Assembly (NCBI GenBank): GCA_018268655.1
Contig: JAFDWC010000006.1
Span: 1 to 45,402 of the forward strand
DNA from: Actinomycetota bacterium
Lineage (GTDB): Bacteria > Actinomycetota > Thermoleophilia > Solirubrobacterales > 70-9
Reading direction: 5' to 3'
DNA: 45,402 nt
The notes under the pieces are model-generated. The model had not been told where the DNA came from. It saw nothing but the letters and a program-made list of their open reading frames with translations, and did not search any database. Shown in pieces: positions 34,173-41,943 of this stretch (within the stretch, counting starts at the first letter, position 1; each line of letters starts with the position of its first letter). Position numbers and translations under genes: made by a program.

Positions 34173-35065
34173 GAAGCGGGATCCCGCGGGACGAGGACGC
34201 TGAGGGCACGCGGCAGCACCCGCAGCGACACGGGGAGGTCGGTCAGGCGCTCACCGTCGGCGTAGACGGGGAAGGGCCGACTGGCGCTGAGCTCGAGCTG
34301 CGAAGCGCGGAAGACCTGGACCGGGTCCTCGCCGACATGGGTGCCCTTGAACACCTTGCGCAGGTTAGCCAGGAAGCGGAGCTTGCCGATCTCGCCGACG
34401 GCGACGACGTCGAACTCTCCGTCGTCGAGCTCGGCGTCGGGGGCGATGTACATGCCGCCGCCGTAGGCGCTGCTGTTGGCGACCGCGACCGAGTAGCCGC
34501 TGACCCGGGTCCGCGAGTCGCCGACGGCGATCGTGAACCGGGCCGGCTTCCAGCCCGCCAGCACCCGCAGCGCCGCGTAGGCGTAGACGAGATTGCCGCG
34601 CAGCCACGAGGTCTCGTTGGCGACCCGGTTGGCTTCCGAGTCGAAGCCGACGCTGGCGATGCCGAGGAAGCGCTCGCCGTTGGCCTCGCCGACGTCGATC
34701 CGGCGGCTGTGGCCAGCGAGCACGGTGGCGATCGCCCGCTCGGGGTCGGTGGGGATCCCGAGCACCCGGGCGAGGTCGTTGCCACGGCCGCCGGGGACGA
34801 TCCCCAGCGGCGTCTCGGTTTCGGCGACGGCGCCGCCGATCGCGCCGAGCAGCCCGTCGCCGCTGATCACAACCGGAATCTCACCGGCCTCGACCGCGAC
34901 CAGCGCCTGCTCGATCCCGTGCTCCAGGCTGCGGGTGCGGGCCACCCTGAACTCGACCCGGCGGGCGTCGAGGCAGGCCTCGACCCTGGGCAGCAGCTTC
35001 AGCGCTCGGCCGCCGGCCGAGTGCGGGTTGACCAAGATCGCCAGCGGCGTCCCTGCGAGGTCCAT
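34169..35065 (-). CDS. diacylglycerol/lipid kinase-like protein
   Basis: A 298-residue DAGK-catalytic-domain protein. It has NPHSAGGRALKLLP at the N-terminus, the PGGRGNDLARVLGIP nucleotide loop and the C-terminal GGMYIAPDAELDDGEFDVV block. The normally conserved GGDGT is SGDGL, a variation inside the ATP-binding loop, so the nucleotide donor or activity may differ. Relatives phosphorylate diacylglycerol or other lipids at the membrane face. ATG 35065 gives the family start; TAGGCT lies 11 bases upstream. It heads the murT-methyltransferase-gatD cluster, linking lipid recycling to wall synthesis (inference). Confidence 0.87.
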   Translation of the reverse strand: MDLAGTPLAILVNPHSAGGRALKLLPRVEACLDARRVEFRVARTRSLEHGIEQALVAVEAGEIPVVISGDGLLGAIGGAVAETETPLGIVPGGRGNDLARVLGIPTDPERAIATVLAGHSRRIDVGEANGERFLGIASVGFDSEANRVANETSWLRGNLVYAYAALRVLAGWKPARFTIAVGDSRTRVSGYSVAVANSSAYGGGMYIAPDAELDDGEFDVVAVGEIGKLRFLANLRKVFKGTHVGEDPVQVFRASQLELSASRPFPVYADGERLTDLPVSLRVLPRALSVLVPRDPAS

Positions 35066-35079
35066 GCCTGCGCCGCAGC

Positions 35080-35586
35080 CTATTCGCCCGCGGTCGGTGG
35101 GCCGCCGCCCCGCAGCCGCCCCACCGCATAGCCGCCATCGCCGACGATTTCCGCCCAGATCGGTTCGATTCCGCGCCGCCGCAGTCGCCAGGAGCGGAGG
35201 CGAGCCGCGGCGCTCTGCTCCGGGCCACCAGCGCTGCGGGCGAGGATCAGGTAGCCGCCCGGGCGCAGGACCCGGGCCAGCTCGCGGGGCACCGGCTTGG
35301 CGTCGAGCAGGGCGACGAGGTCGAAGAGGTCGTCGGGAAAAGGGAGCTTGCGCGGCCCACCCGCCTTGAAGGCCACCCGGCCTTCGGGGTCGAGGCCGAC
35401 CCGTCCGGCGGCGCGCCGGATCGCCGCCTCGTCGGCGTCGACGCCGCGGACGCTGGCCCGAGGGAACTCGCGGGCGAGGAAGAGGGCGCCGTCGCCATCG
35501 CCGCACTCCACCTGGAGGATCCGCTCCGGGTCGCCGACGTGGAGCGCGGCGGTGGCGAGCGGGGTCAGCGGCGGCACCTCGGGCAC
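35080..35586 (-). CDS. small SAM-dependent methyltransferase
   Basis: A 168-residue protein with a methyltransferase fold: motif I is ILQVECGDGDGALFLAREFP (Glu-Cys-Gly in place of the more common Asp-x-Gly), then VRGVDADEAAI, FDLVALLDAK and the LRPGGYLILAR strand. The fold is complete but compact. The substrate is unknown. The start is GTG with TACGAT exactly six bases upstream. It runs toward the lipid kinase and murT, and is divergent from a secreted cyclophilin with 48 bases between start codons. Confidence 0.82.
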   Translation of the reverse strand: MPEVPPLTPLATAALHVGDPERILQVECGDGDGALFLAREFPRASVRGVDADEAAIRRAAGRVGLDPEGRVAFKAGGPRKLPFPDDLFDLVALLDAKPVPRELARVLRPGGYLILARSAGGPEQSAAARLRSWRLRRRGIEPIWAEIVGDGGYAVGRLRGGGPPTAGE

Positions 35587-35592
35587 CGCTCG

Positions 35593-35598
35593 ATCGTA
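35593..35598 (-). promoter_or_regulatory. leaderless -10 of the small methyltransferase gene
   Basis: TACGAT on the - strand stands exactly six bases before GTG 35586 and may drive the whole lipid kinase-murT-gatD cluster. Confidence 0.55.
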
Positions 35599-35620
35599 CG
35601 CGCCGTCCGCCGGGATGATC

Positions 35621-35626
35621 TACGCT
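35621..35626 (+). promoter_or_regulatory. leaderless -10 of the cyclophilin gene
   Basis: TACGCT stands eight bases before GTG 35635 and 22 bases from the opposing -10. Confidence 0.5.
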
Positions 35627-35634
35627 TCGCGGCC

Positions 35635-36327
35635 GTGCGGGAGCAGCAGTTCGACAGGCGCTGGATCATCCTTGGCGTTTTCGCGCTGGTCGCGGTCGCG
35701 ATCGTCGCCATCATCCTCGCCTCGCGCAGCGGTGGCAGCAGCAGCGACAGCACCACCGCCAGCGGCCAGGTCGGCAAGAACGGATGCGAAAAGGTCGAAG
35801 CGCCCGAACCGCGCCAGGAGTCGCTGAAGGCGCCAACGCAGAAGGTGAAGAAGGGCGAAAAGCTGACCGCGGTGGTCGAAACCAGCTGCGGCAACTTCGA
35901 CATCGCCCTCAACACCACGCAGGCGCCGAAGACGACCAACTCCTTCGCCTACCTTGCCGAAGAAGGCTTCTACGAAGACCTCACCTTCCACCGCATCGTC
36001 CCCGAATTCGTGATCCAGGGCGGCGACCCTGAAGGCACCGGCGCCGGTGGCCCCGGCTACAAGGTGACCGAGAAGCCGCCCGCGAACCTCGCCTACACCA
36101 AGGGCATCGTGGCGATGGCGAAGAGCTCGACCGAGCCGCCCGGCACCTCGGGCAGCCAGTTCTTCGTCGTCACCGGCGCCGACGCCGGCCTCCCACCTGA
36201 ATACGCGCTGGTCGGCAAGGTCAGCTCCGGGATGGACGTGGTCGAACGGATCGGCAAGCTCGGCACCCCGGAAGAAAAACCGAAACAGACGGTGCTGATC
36301 AAGAACATCAAGATCGAACGCGGGTAG
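35635..36327 (+). CDS. membrane-anchored cyclophilin-type peptidyl-prolyl isomerase
   Basis: The 230-residue protein has an N-terminal membrane anchor (about residues 10-30), a Ser/Thr-rich stalk and a cyclophilin domain from about residue 75. Core motifs are FHRIVPEFVIQGGDPEGTG, the SGSQFFVV strand and YALVGKV. It should assist folding of exported proteins outside the membrane. GTG 35635 is chosen because the longer frame upstream crosses the promoter region and lacks a ribosome site. Its codon use favours GAA, as in the VKOR-DsbA genes downstream. Confidence 0.92.
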   Translation: MREQQFDRRWIILGVFALVAVAIVAIILASRSGGSSSDSTTASGQVGKNGCEKVEAPEPRQESLKAPTQKVKKGEKLTAVVETSCGNFDIALNTTQAPKTTNSFAYLAEEGFYEDLTFHRIVPEFVIQGGDPEGTGAGGPGYKVTEKPPANLAYTKGIVAMAKSSTEPPGTSGSQFFVVTGADAGLPPEYALVGKVSSGMDVVERIGKLGTPEEKPKQTVLIKNIKIERG

Positions 36328-36360
36328 GCGCCGCTTCGTCAGTGACCCCCGCAAACCCGC

Positions 36361-36482
36361 GGGTGCGGCTGGCGGGCGCCGCACCGAGGGGGGCTAGGAC
36401 GCAGGGAGGCCTAATGGCGGAGCCATTAGGCTGATCGAGGACGACGCTCCGCGAAGTGTGTGCGGTGCCGCCAGGCGTGCGT
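36361..36482. repeat. extended palindromic element before the second peroxiredoxin gene
   Basis: The centre is a perfect hairpin, GCCTAATGGC-GGA-GCCATTAGGC (36409-36431). Outer segments around GGCTGGCGGGCGCCGCAC and GTGCGGTGCCGCCAGGC pair imperfectly across it. The layout matches the palindrome at 10734-10892. No gene is seen in the 187-base gap. Confidence 0.6.
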
Positions 36483-36502
36483 GGGGGCTTGCAGGTGGTC
36501 AC

Positions 36503-36508
36503 TAAGCT
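36503..36508 (+). promoter_or_regulatory. leaderless -10 of the PrxQ gene
   Basis: TAAGCT stands exactly six bases before GTG 36515. Confidence 0.55.
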
Positions 36509-36514
36509 GGGTCA

Positions 36515-36970
36515 GTGGCCAAGGTCAACGTAGGCGACGCGGCTCCGGACTTCGAGCTCCCGGGAACCGGGGGCAGGACCTACGGCCTGGCCGACTACCG
36601 CGGTCGCAAGCTCGTCCTCGCCTTCTACCCCGGCGACTTCACCGCCGTCTGCACGAAGCAGTTCTGCTCCTACCGCGACAACGCCGAGCAGCTCGACGGG
36701 ATCGGCGCCGAGGTGCTCGGGATCTCGCCCCAATCGGTGGACTCGCACGAGCGCTTCAGCGAGGAGAAGCGGCTGAACGTGCCGCTGCTCGCCGACGAGG
36801 ACAAGTCGGTCGCGCGGGCCTACGGCGTCCTCGCCGGGCCGATGGTCCGCCGGGCGATCTTCGTCATCGACGAGGAGGGGATCGTCCGCCACCGCAAGGT
36901 GACCCTCGCCGGGTTCACGTTCGAGTCCGTCGACGACCTCGAACGCGCGGTCGCCGCGCTGGGGGCCTGA
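36515..36970 (+). CDS. peroxiredoxin, BCP/PrxQ type
   Basis: A 151-residue thiol peroxidase. [19 protein letters not shown] holds the peroxidatic Cys46 and a resolving cysteine Cys51 five residues later, the atypical 2-Cys pattern of PrxQ/BCP enzymes that use thioredoxin. This separates it from the 1-Cys peroxiredoxin at 3087. The start is GTG with a leaderless -10. Six bases downstream is a hydrolase, followed by VKOR and DsbA, so it opens a thiol-redox group. Confidence 0.93.
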   Translation: MAKVNVGDAAPDFELPGTGGRTYGLADYRGRKLVLAFYPGDFTAVCTKQFCSYRDNAEQLDGIGAEVLGISPQSVDSHERFSEEKRLNVPLLADEDKSVARAYGVLAGPMVRRAIFVIDEEGIVRHRKVTLAGFTFESVDDLERAVAALGA

Positions 36971-36976
36971 CGGCAG

Positions 36977-37840
36977 ATGGCGGGACCGACCGGGGTCGGG
37001 TTCGAGGTCGGGCCAGCGCCGGTCCTGCGGGGCGAAACGGCGGGGGAGGGGATGCCGATCGTCCTCTGCCACGGGATCACGGCGACGCGACGCTACGTCG
37101 TCCACGGCTCGCGGATGCTCGAGCGCGCCGGCTTCCGGGTCATCACCTACGACGCCCGCGGCCACGGCGAGTCCGACCCCGCCCCGTCGGGGGAGGGTTA
37201 TGGATACCCGCGGTTGGTCGACGACCTCGAACGGGTGATCGCCGCCGAGGTGGGATCGGACCGGTTCCTGCTCGGCGGGCACTCGATGGGCGCCCACACC
37301 GTGGTCGCCTACGCGCTGCGGCACCGCCAGCGGCTGGCCGAGCGGCTCGCCGGGCTGGTGGTGATCGGGCCGGTCTTCCGCGGCGGCGAGGTTCCCGACA
37401 GCGCCCACGTCTACTGGGACCGCCTCGCCGACGCGCTGGAGCGCGGTGGGGTCGACGGCTTCGTCGATTTCATCGGCCGTGAGCAGGGCACCGGCGCGGC
37501 CTTCCGCGACGCGGTCCTGCGCTTCACCCGCGAGCGGATGCTGGCGCACCAGCATCTGGATGCGGTGCTGGCGGCGCTGCGCGAGACCCCGCGCTCGCGG
37601 CCGTTCGAGGAGATCGGCGAGCTGGGAGAGATCGAGGTGCCGGCGCTGGTCGTCGCCAGCCACGACGAGGCCGATCCCGGCCATCCCTACAAGAGCGCCG
37701 TCGCCTACGCGGAAGCGCTGCCGCGGGCGACCCTGGTCAGCGAGGGCGAAGGCGAATCGCCGCTGGCCTGGCAGGGAGGCAAGCTCTCCCGCCAGATCGC
37801 CTCCTTCCAGGAGTCGCTATCTTCATCGCCATTGCTATGA
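36977..37840 (+). CDS. alpha/beta hydrolase
   Basis: A 287-residue soluble enzyme with the oxyanion motif LCHGITATRR, TYDARGHGESDP, the nucleophile elbow GGHSMGAH, and an acid/His region in VASHDEADPGHP and toward the C-terminus. A cap region lies around residues 130-200. The substrate is unknown; the family includes esterases, lipases and haloperoxidase-like enzymes. The ATG is seven bases after the peroxiredoxin stop, so they are co-transcribed. It is a common type of neighbour for peroxiredoxins, but no direct link can be shown. Confidence 0.87.
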   Translation: MAGPTGVGFEVGPAPVLRGETAGEGMPIVLCHGITATRRYVVHGSRMLERAGFRVITYDARGHGESDPAPSGEGYGYPRLVDDLERVIAAEVGSDRFLLGGHSMGAHTVVAYALRHRQRLAERLAGLVVIGPVFRGGEVPDSAHVYWDRLADALERGGVDGFVDFIGREQGTGAAFRDAVLRFTRERMLAHQHLDAVLAALRETPRSRPFEEIGELGEIEVPALVVASHDEADPGHPYKSAVAYAEALPRATLVSEGEGESPLAWQGGKLSRQIASFQESLSSSPLL

Positions 37841-37856
37841 AAGTTCCGACCGAACG

Positions 37857-38354
37857 ATGAGGTTTCCGAGCGAGGCGAATCTCCGGCGGGCGATCGCCTT
37901 CGTGGCGGCACTCGGTATCGGCGTCGCCACCTACATCGCGATCGCCGACTCGGGCGGCGGCTCGCCGACCTGCCTCGCCGGCGGCCACGGCTGCGCCACC
38001 GTCGCCGCCAGCTCCTACTCGCACATCGCCGGCATCAACATCGCGATCTTCGGCATCGTCGGCTACATCCTGCTGCTGACCAGCGCCTTCTTCGCCAACG
38101 ACTACGCGCGGCTCGGGGGCTTCGCCGTAGCGCTCGGGGGCTTCGGATTTAGCATCTATTTGACCTATCTCGAGATATTCAAGATCGAAGCGATCTGCCA
38201 GTGGTGCGTGGGCAGCGCTGTGCTGATGACGATCCAGTTCCTGCTCAACGCGACGCGGTTGCTCGGTTACGCCGGCACCGACGCAGGCGCCGGCGCTGGG
38301 GCAGATTCAGAGCCCGACGGCAGGAATCCGGAAGCAAGCACGGTAGGGGGATAG
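37857..38354 (+). CDS. vitamin K epoxide reductase family protein (VKOR)
   Basis: VKOR reoxidises DsbA and passes electrons to quinone, replacing DsbB in actinobacteria. The 165-residue protein has four membrane segments, the loop cysteines Cys39 and Cys46, the conserved Ser before IAGI and the active-site CQWC (Cys114 and Cys117). ATG 37857 is chosen as it gives the standard short cytoplasmic N-terminus (MRFPSEANLRRAIAF). The stop touches the start of the DsbA-like gene, so they are translated together, which supports their partnership. Confidence 0.93.
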   Translation: MRFPSEANLRRAIAFVAALGIGVATYIAIADSGGGSPTCLAGGHGCATVAASSYSHIAGINIAIFGIVGYILLLTSAFFANDYARLGGFAVALGGFGFSIYLTYLEIFKIEAICQWCVGSAVLMTIQFLLNATRLLGYAGTDAGAGAGADSEPDGRNPEASTVGG

Positions 38355-39125
38355 ATGAGCAACAAGCGAGAGCGAGAGAAGCGGCGTGAAGAACGGATCG
38401 CCGCCGAAACCCAGGCCGCGAGCGGCGAGCGCCGCACCCGCATGCTGCAGATCGGCGCCGGCGCGGTCTTCGTCGCGATCATCGCGGTCGTCGTCGTGAT
38501 AGTCGTCGCCAGCTCCAGCTCGAAGAGTGGCGGCGATGCCTCCAACCTGGTCGAAATCAACCATGTCGACAAGCTGCTGAGCGGCATCCCGCAGCAGAAG
38601 CTAGTCCTCGGCAAGGCCAGCGCCCCGGTCGAACTGATCGAGTACGGGGACCTGCAGTGCCCGATCTGCAAAGAGTATTCGGAAGAATTCCTGCCGTCGC
38701 TGATCGATAGCCAGGTCAAGCCCGGCAAGCTGAAGATCATCTTCCGCAACTTCCCGATCATCAGCGAAGAATCGATCCCGGCCGGCCAGGCTGCGATCGC
38801 CGCCGGCGCCCAGGGCCGCGGCTGGAACTACATCGAGCTCTGGTACCGCAACCAGGGTGAGGAGCGCTCCGGCTACGTGACCGACGAATTCATGGAATCG
38901 ATCGCCAAAGGCGCCGGGGTCGAAGATCTGAAGAAGTTCAACCAGGAACGCAAGAGCAAGGCGACCCAGGAAGAGGTCACGCGGACCTACCAGCAGGCGC
39001 AGACCTTCGGCTTCAGCGGCACGCCGTCGTTCGCGATCAAGGGCCCGGGCACCAACGGGATCGAACTCCTCAACACGCCGGAAACGATCGAAGACTTCGA
39101 AGCTGCGATCCAGAAGGCGAGCTGA
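38355..39125 (+). CDS. DsbA-family thiol-disulfide oxidoreductase
   Basis: A 256-residue exported thioredoxin-fold protein. A charged start is followed by a membrane anchor (about residues 30-52), then the domain with CPIC (Cys102 to Cys105) in GDLQCPICKEYSEEFLPSL. The cis-Pro region lies in FGFSGTPSFAIKG. It introduces disulfides into exported proteins and should be recharged by the VKOR encoded just upstream. AGGGGG before the ATG serves as ribosome site. A GAA-rich codon pattern is shared with the cyclophilin gene. Confidence 0.93.
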   Translation: MSNKREREKRREERIAAETQAASGERRTRMLQIGAGAVFVAIIAVVVVIVVASSSSKSGGDASNLVEINHVDKLLSGIPQQKLVLGKASAPVELIEYGDLQCPICKEYSEEFLPSLIDSQVKPGKLKIIFRNFPIISEESIPAGQAAIAAGAQGRGWNYIELWYRNQGEERSGYVTDEFMESIAKGAGVEDLKKFNQERKSKATQEEVTRTYQQAQTFGFSGTPSFAIKGPGTNGIELLNTPETIEDFEAAIQKAS

Positions 39126-39250
39126 GCACCCCGAGCCGGTCGTCGCTTGTCGTGCCGGGCGGGCGACAAATGACGAACGGGGCGCTGTCAAGTCCGCTCC
39201 TCCCGGGTCGGGTTGACATAACAAAGATTATCGTGCGTTGATTCTGTGAC

Positions 39251-40513
39251 TCAGGGGGTCACGGCGAGGCGCGCCAGCTCCCGCGCCCCAGCCAGCGGGC
39301 CGTTCGGAGCGAGAGCCGAGGGTGAGGCACCGGGATGCTCCGGGGCGATTCGGACCCGCAGCGCCCGCGGCCGCACCCGGAACCGCAGCGGCGACTCGAA
39401 TGTCACCGCCTCGCCGTCGACGCCGGCGGCGACCTCCTCGTCGGCCTCGACCGTGAGCTCCCGCGCCACCAGCTGCTGGTAGCGGCCCGCCGACCGGCTT
39501 TCCCCCGGCAGTGGCGGCGTGAAGTCGACGATCCCCAGCTGACCGCCGTCGAGGCGCGGCCGCGTTCCCGAACCGAGCGTCGGCCCGAGTCGGTAAGGGT
39601 TGTTTGAGATCAGGATCAGGGCCTCGCTGGTCTGCGGCTGGCCGTCGTCGGCCCGCCAGCGCAGCTGGCGCGGGTCGCCGTCGGGCCCGAGCGTCGTCGA
39701 CAGCGTGTCGAGCAGCGTCCGCAGCTTCGCTGCGCGGTAGCCCTCCTGGCTCACCGCCTGCGCGTAGACGCCGAGCGAGACGTTGTTGACGAAGACGCGA
39801 CCGTTGACCTCCCCCAGGTCTACATAACGCTCACCCGCCCCGGGGAGGATCGCGCCGAGCGCGCCGACCACGTCTTCGCGATCGACGCCGAGGTCGAGCG
39901 CGAAGTGGTTGCGGGTCCCGGAAGGGATGCAGGCATAGGCGAGGTCGTGGGCTGCCGCGATCGTCGCGACCAGCGCCTGGGACCCGTCGCCGCCGGCCAT
40001 CGCCAGCAGATCGGCCCCCCTCCCCACCGCGTCTTCGACCAGCTCCTTGAGATCCTGCCCTGGCTCGAGCTCGACCACCTCGATGCCGCGCTCGCGCGCC
40101 GCCGCGACGAGCCCGACCCTGGCGGCGCGCCCGTCGCCCGAGCGCGGGTTGACGAAGAGCACCGGCTGCTGCGGCGCTGGCGCCCGCGGCAGCTCGTGGG
40201 CGGGCCGGAACGCCCGCCTGCTCGCCGCCAGGGCGGCGAGCAGCGCCACGATCGAGATCGCCAGCAGCAGGACGTTGCCGCCGGTGAGGGTGAAGACGAT
40301 CACCCCGAGCAGCAGCAACGCGGCGACAGCAAGGCCGAGCAGCCGCGCCGAGCCCTGGCGCAGGAGGCCGGTCCAGGCGGCGACGAGGGCGACGACGATG
40401 CAGGCGAAGACGACCAGGCCGCGGGGGAAATCGGAGACGAAGGCGTAGGCCGCCGTCCCGACCGCGATGATCATGCAGAGCAGGGCGGCGATGGCGACGA
40501 GGCGGCGACTCAT
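39251..40513 (-). CDS. membrane lipid kinase (DAGK catalytic domain with four TM helices)
   Basis: The 420-residue protein has four N-terminal membrane segments (about residues 5-27, 33-52, 58-80 and 82-100), then a diacylglycerol-kinase-type domain with NPRSGDGRAA, MAGGDGSQALVATIA (intact GGDG, Ser for Thr) and PSGTRNHFALDLG. The C-terminal domain has ISNNPYRLG. It probably phosphorylates a membrane lipid. ATG 40513 gives MSRRLVAIAAL; an upstream GTG would cross the PAP2 promoter. The divergent gene encodes a PAP2 phosphatase, so the pair may balance a lipid phosphate. Confidence 0.88.
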   Translation of the reverse strand: MSRRLVAIAALLCMIIAVGTAAYAFVSDFPRGLVVFACIVVALVAAWTGLLRQGSARLLGLAVAALLLLGVIVFTLTGGNVLLLAISIVALLAALAASRRAFRPAHELPRAPAPQQPVLFVNPRSGDGRAARVGLVAAARERGIEVVELEPGQDLKELVEDAVGRGADLLAMAGGDGSQALVATIAAAHDLAYACIPSGTRNHFALDLGVDREDVVGALGAILPGAGERYVDLGEVNGRVFVNNVSLGVYAQAVSQEGYRAAKLRTLLDTLSTTLGPDGDPRQLRWRADDGQPQTSEALILISNNPYRLGPTLGSGTRPRLDGGQLGIVDFTPPLPGESRSAGRYQQLVARELTVEADEEVAAGVDGEAVTFESPLRFRVRPRALRVRIAPEHPGASPSALAPNGPLAGARELARLAVTP

Positions 40514-40518
40514 ATGAT
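40513..40518 (+). promoter_or_regulatory. leaderless -10 of the PAP2 gene
   Basis: TATGAT stands exactly six bases before GTG 40525. It overlaps the ATG of the divergent lipid kinase gene (CATATG), so use of this promoter could interfere with the start of its neighbour. Confidence 0.6.
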
Positions 40519-40524
40519 CGGCCC

Positions 40525-41070
40525 GTGAGTCTTGCACGTGAGCTGCTGAGCGAGGTGAAGGCCGTCGACACCGCCGTCTACGCGGCGGTCGCCGCGGCGG
40601 AGACGCCCGGCCTCGACCGTGGCATGAGCGCCCTCAGCCGGGCCGCCGACCACGGCAAGCTGTGGTTCGGCGCCGCGGGCGCCCTGGCGCTGCTCGGCGG
40701 CGGCCGTGGCCGCGCCGCCGCCCGCCGGGGCCTGGTCTCGCTGGGGATCGCGTCCGCCGTCGCCAACCTGGTCGCCAAGCCGCTGACCACCCGCCGCCGC
40801 CCCGAGCGACAGGAGCTCGAGGAGCTGGCGGCACGCCAGGTGCCGATGCCGCGGACCAGCTCCTTCCCCTCGGGCCACAGCGCCTCGGCCTTCGGCTTCG
40901 CGACCGGCGCCGGCGCCGCCTGGCCGGCCGCCTCGGCGCCGCTGCGGGCGCTGGCGACGGTTGTCGGCTACTCGCGGGTCCATACCGGCGTGCACTATCC
41001 CGCAGACGTGCTGGTCGGCGCCTTCCTGGGCGTCAGTGCCGCCGAGCTTGCGGGCAGGTTGCTGGACTAG
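40525..41070 (+). CDS. PAP2-family phosphatase
   Basis: A 181-residue membrane phosphatase with the three PAP2 motifs in order: KPLTTRRRP, PSGHSASA and SRVHTGVHYPADV (catalytic His in each of the last two). Hydrophobic segments lie around residues 47-60, 70-82, 113-128 and 155-175. Family members dephosphorylate phosphatidate, undecaprenyl diphosphate or similar lipids. The start is GTG with a leaderless -10. It overlaps its promoter with the divergent lipid kinase. Confidence 0.92.
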   Translation: MSLARELLSEVKAVDTAVYAAVAAAETPGLDRGMSALSRAADHGKLWFGAAGALALLGGGRGRAAARRGLVSLGIASAVANLVAKPLTTRRRPERQELEELAARQVPMPRTSSFPSGHSASAFGFATGAGAAWPAASAPLRALATVVGYSRVHTGVHYPADVLVGAFLGVSAAELAGRLLD

Positions 41071-41116
41071 GCGCGGCCGGCCCCCCATGCCGGGGACAGC
41101 CGCGGAGGAGCCGCCG

Positions 41117-41599
41117 CTAACGGCGGGCGGCGAGGAGCGCGTCGAAACGCTCGAAGGTTTCGTTCATCCCCCGCTCCATCCCCGACTGCAGCATCCCGTC
41201 GCGTTCCTCGGTGGTGAAGAAGGTGGTGACGCTGACCAGCCGCGTCCGCTCGCCGAGGTCCTCGAGGATCCCGGTTTCGAGGCAGACGTAGCCCGGCATC
41301 CCCTCCCATTCGAAGGTCTCGACGATCCGCTCGGGCGCCGTCACCTCGCGGTAGACGCCGCGGAAGGACACCTCGTTGCCGTCGCAGTCCTGGCTGTGGA
41401 AGCGCCAGAGACCGCCCGCCCGCGGCTCCATCACCTCGACCGCGGTGGTCGTGCCGTGCTGGCCCCACCACTGCGGGATCAGCTCCGGGTCGGTCATCGT
41501 CGCGAAGACGAGGTCGCGCGGGGCGTCGAAGACGCGCTCGACGCGGATCTCCCGCTCGCTCGGGGTGGTCACGGTCGCGATCTGCTGCTCAGTTGCCAT
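41117..41599 (-). CDS. SRPBCC-domain protein (AHSA1-like)
   Basis: A 160-residue START/Bet v1-like protein. Typical features are REIRVERVFDAPRDLVFATMTDPELIPQWWG at the N-terminus and TFFTTEERDGMLQSGMERGMNETFERFDALL at the C-terminal helix. Such proteins bind lipophilic ligands in a cavity, and in bacteria are often co-encoded with an ArsR regulator. The ATG lies 11 bases inside the end of the ArsR gene, so they are co-translated. The ligand is unknown. It ends near the convergent PAP2 gene. Confidence 0.92.
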   Translation of the reverse strand: MATEQQIATVTTPSEREIRVERVFDAPRDLVFATMTDPELIPQWWGQHGTTTAVEVMEPRAGGLWRFHSQDCDGNEVSFRGVYREVTAPERIVETFEWEGMPGYVCLETGILEDLGERTRLVSVTTFFTTEERDGMLQSGMERGMNETFERFDALLAARR

Positions 41600-41933
41600 C
41601 CTGCTCTCCCTTTCGTCGGGCCAGCAGCGTGTCGAGTCGCTCGTAGCGCTGCTCGGCCAGCTTGCGGTAATCGGCGATCCAGGACGCCACCTGCTCGGCC
41701 CGGTTGGGACCGAGGCGGCACTGGCGCGCGCGGCCGACCTTCTCGCTGCGGATGAGGCCGGCCTCCTCGAGAACCCGCAGGTGCTTCTTCATCCCGGTCA
41801 GCGAGATCCCCACTGGCTCCGCCAGCTCGCTGACCGTGGCGACGCCTTCGCGGCCGAGCCGCTCGACCACGGCCCGGCGGGTCGGGTCGGCGAGGGCGGC
41901 AAAGGTCCTGTCGAGCTCCTGATACTGAACCAT
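41589..41933 (-). CDS. ArsR-family transcriptional regulator
   Basis: A 114-residue winged-helix repressor: LADPTRRAVVERLGREG, the recognition helix SELAEPVGISLTGMKKHLRVLEEAGLI and the wing SEKVGRARQCRL. No cysteine metal-binding motif is seen, so it is probably not a metal sensor but one of the ArsR proteins paired with SRPBCC genes. ATG 41933 lies inside a perfect 20-base palindrome, pointing to tight autorepression of the ArsR-SRPBCC pair. Confidence 0.93.
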   Translation of the reverse strand: MVQYQELDRTFAALADPTRRAVVERLGREGVATVSELAEPVGISLTGMKKHLRVLEEAGLIRSEKVGRARQCRLGPNRAEQVASWIADYRKLAEQRYERLDTLLARRKGEQDGN

Positions 41934-41943
41934 ATGGTTCAGT
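41924..41943. promoter_or_regulatory. 20-base perfect palindrome, probable ArsR operator
   Basis: ACTGAACCAT followed by its exact reverse complement covers the ArsR start codon and overlaps half of the -10. It also contains the stop codon of the upstream methyltransferase gene. Confidence 0.75.
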
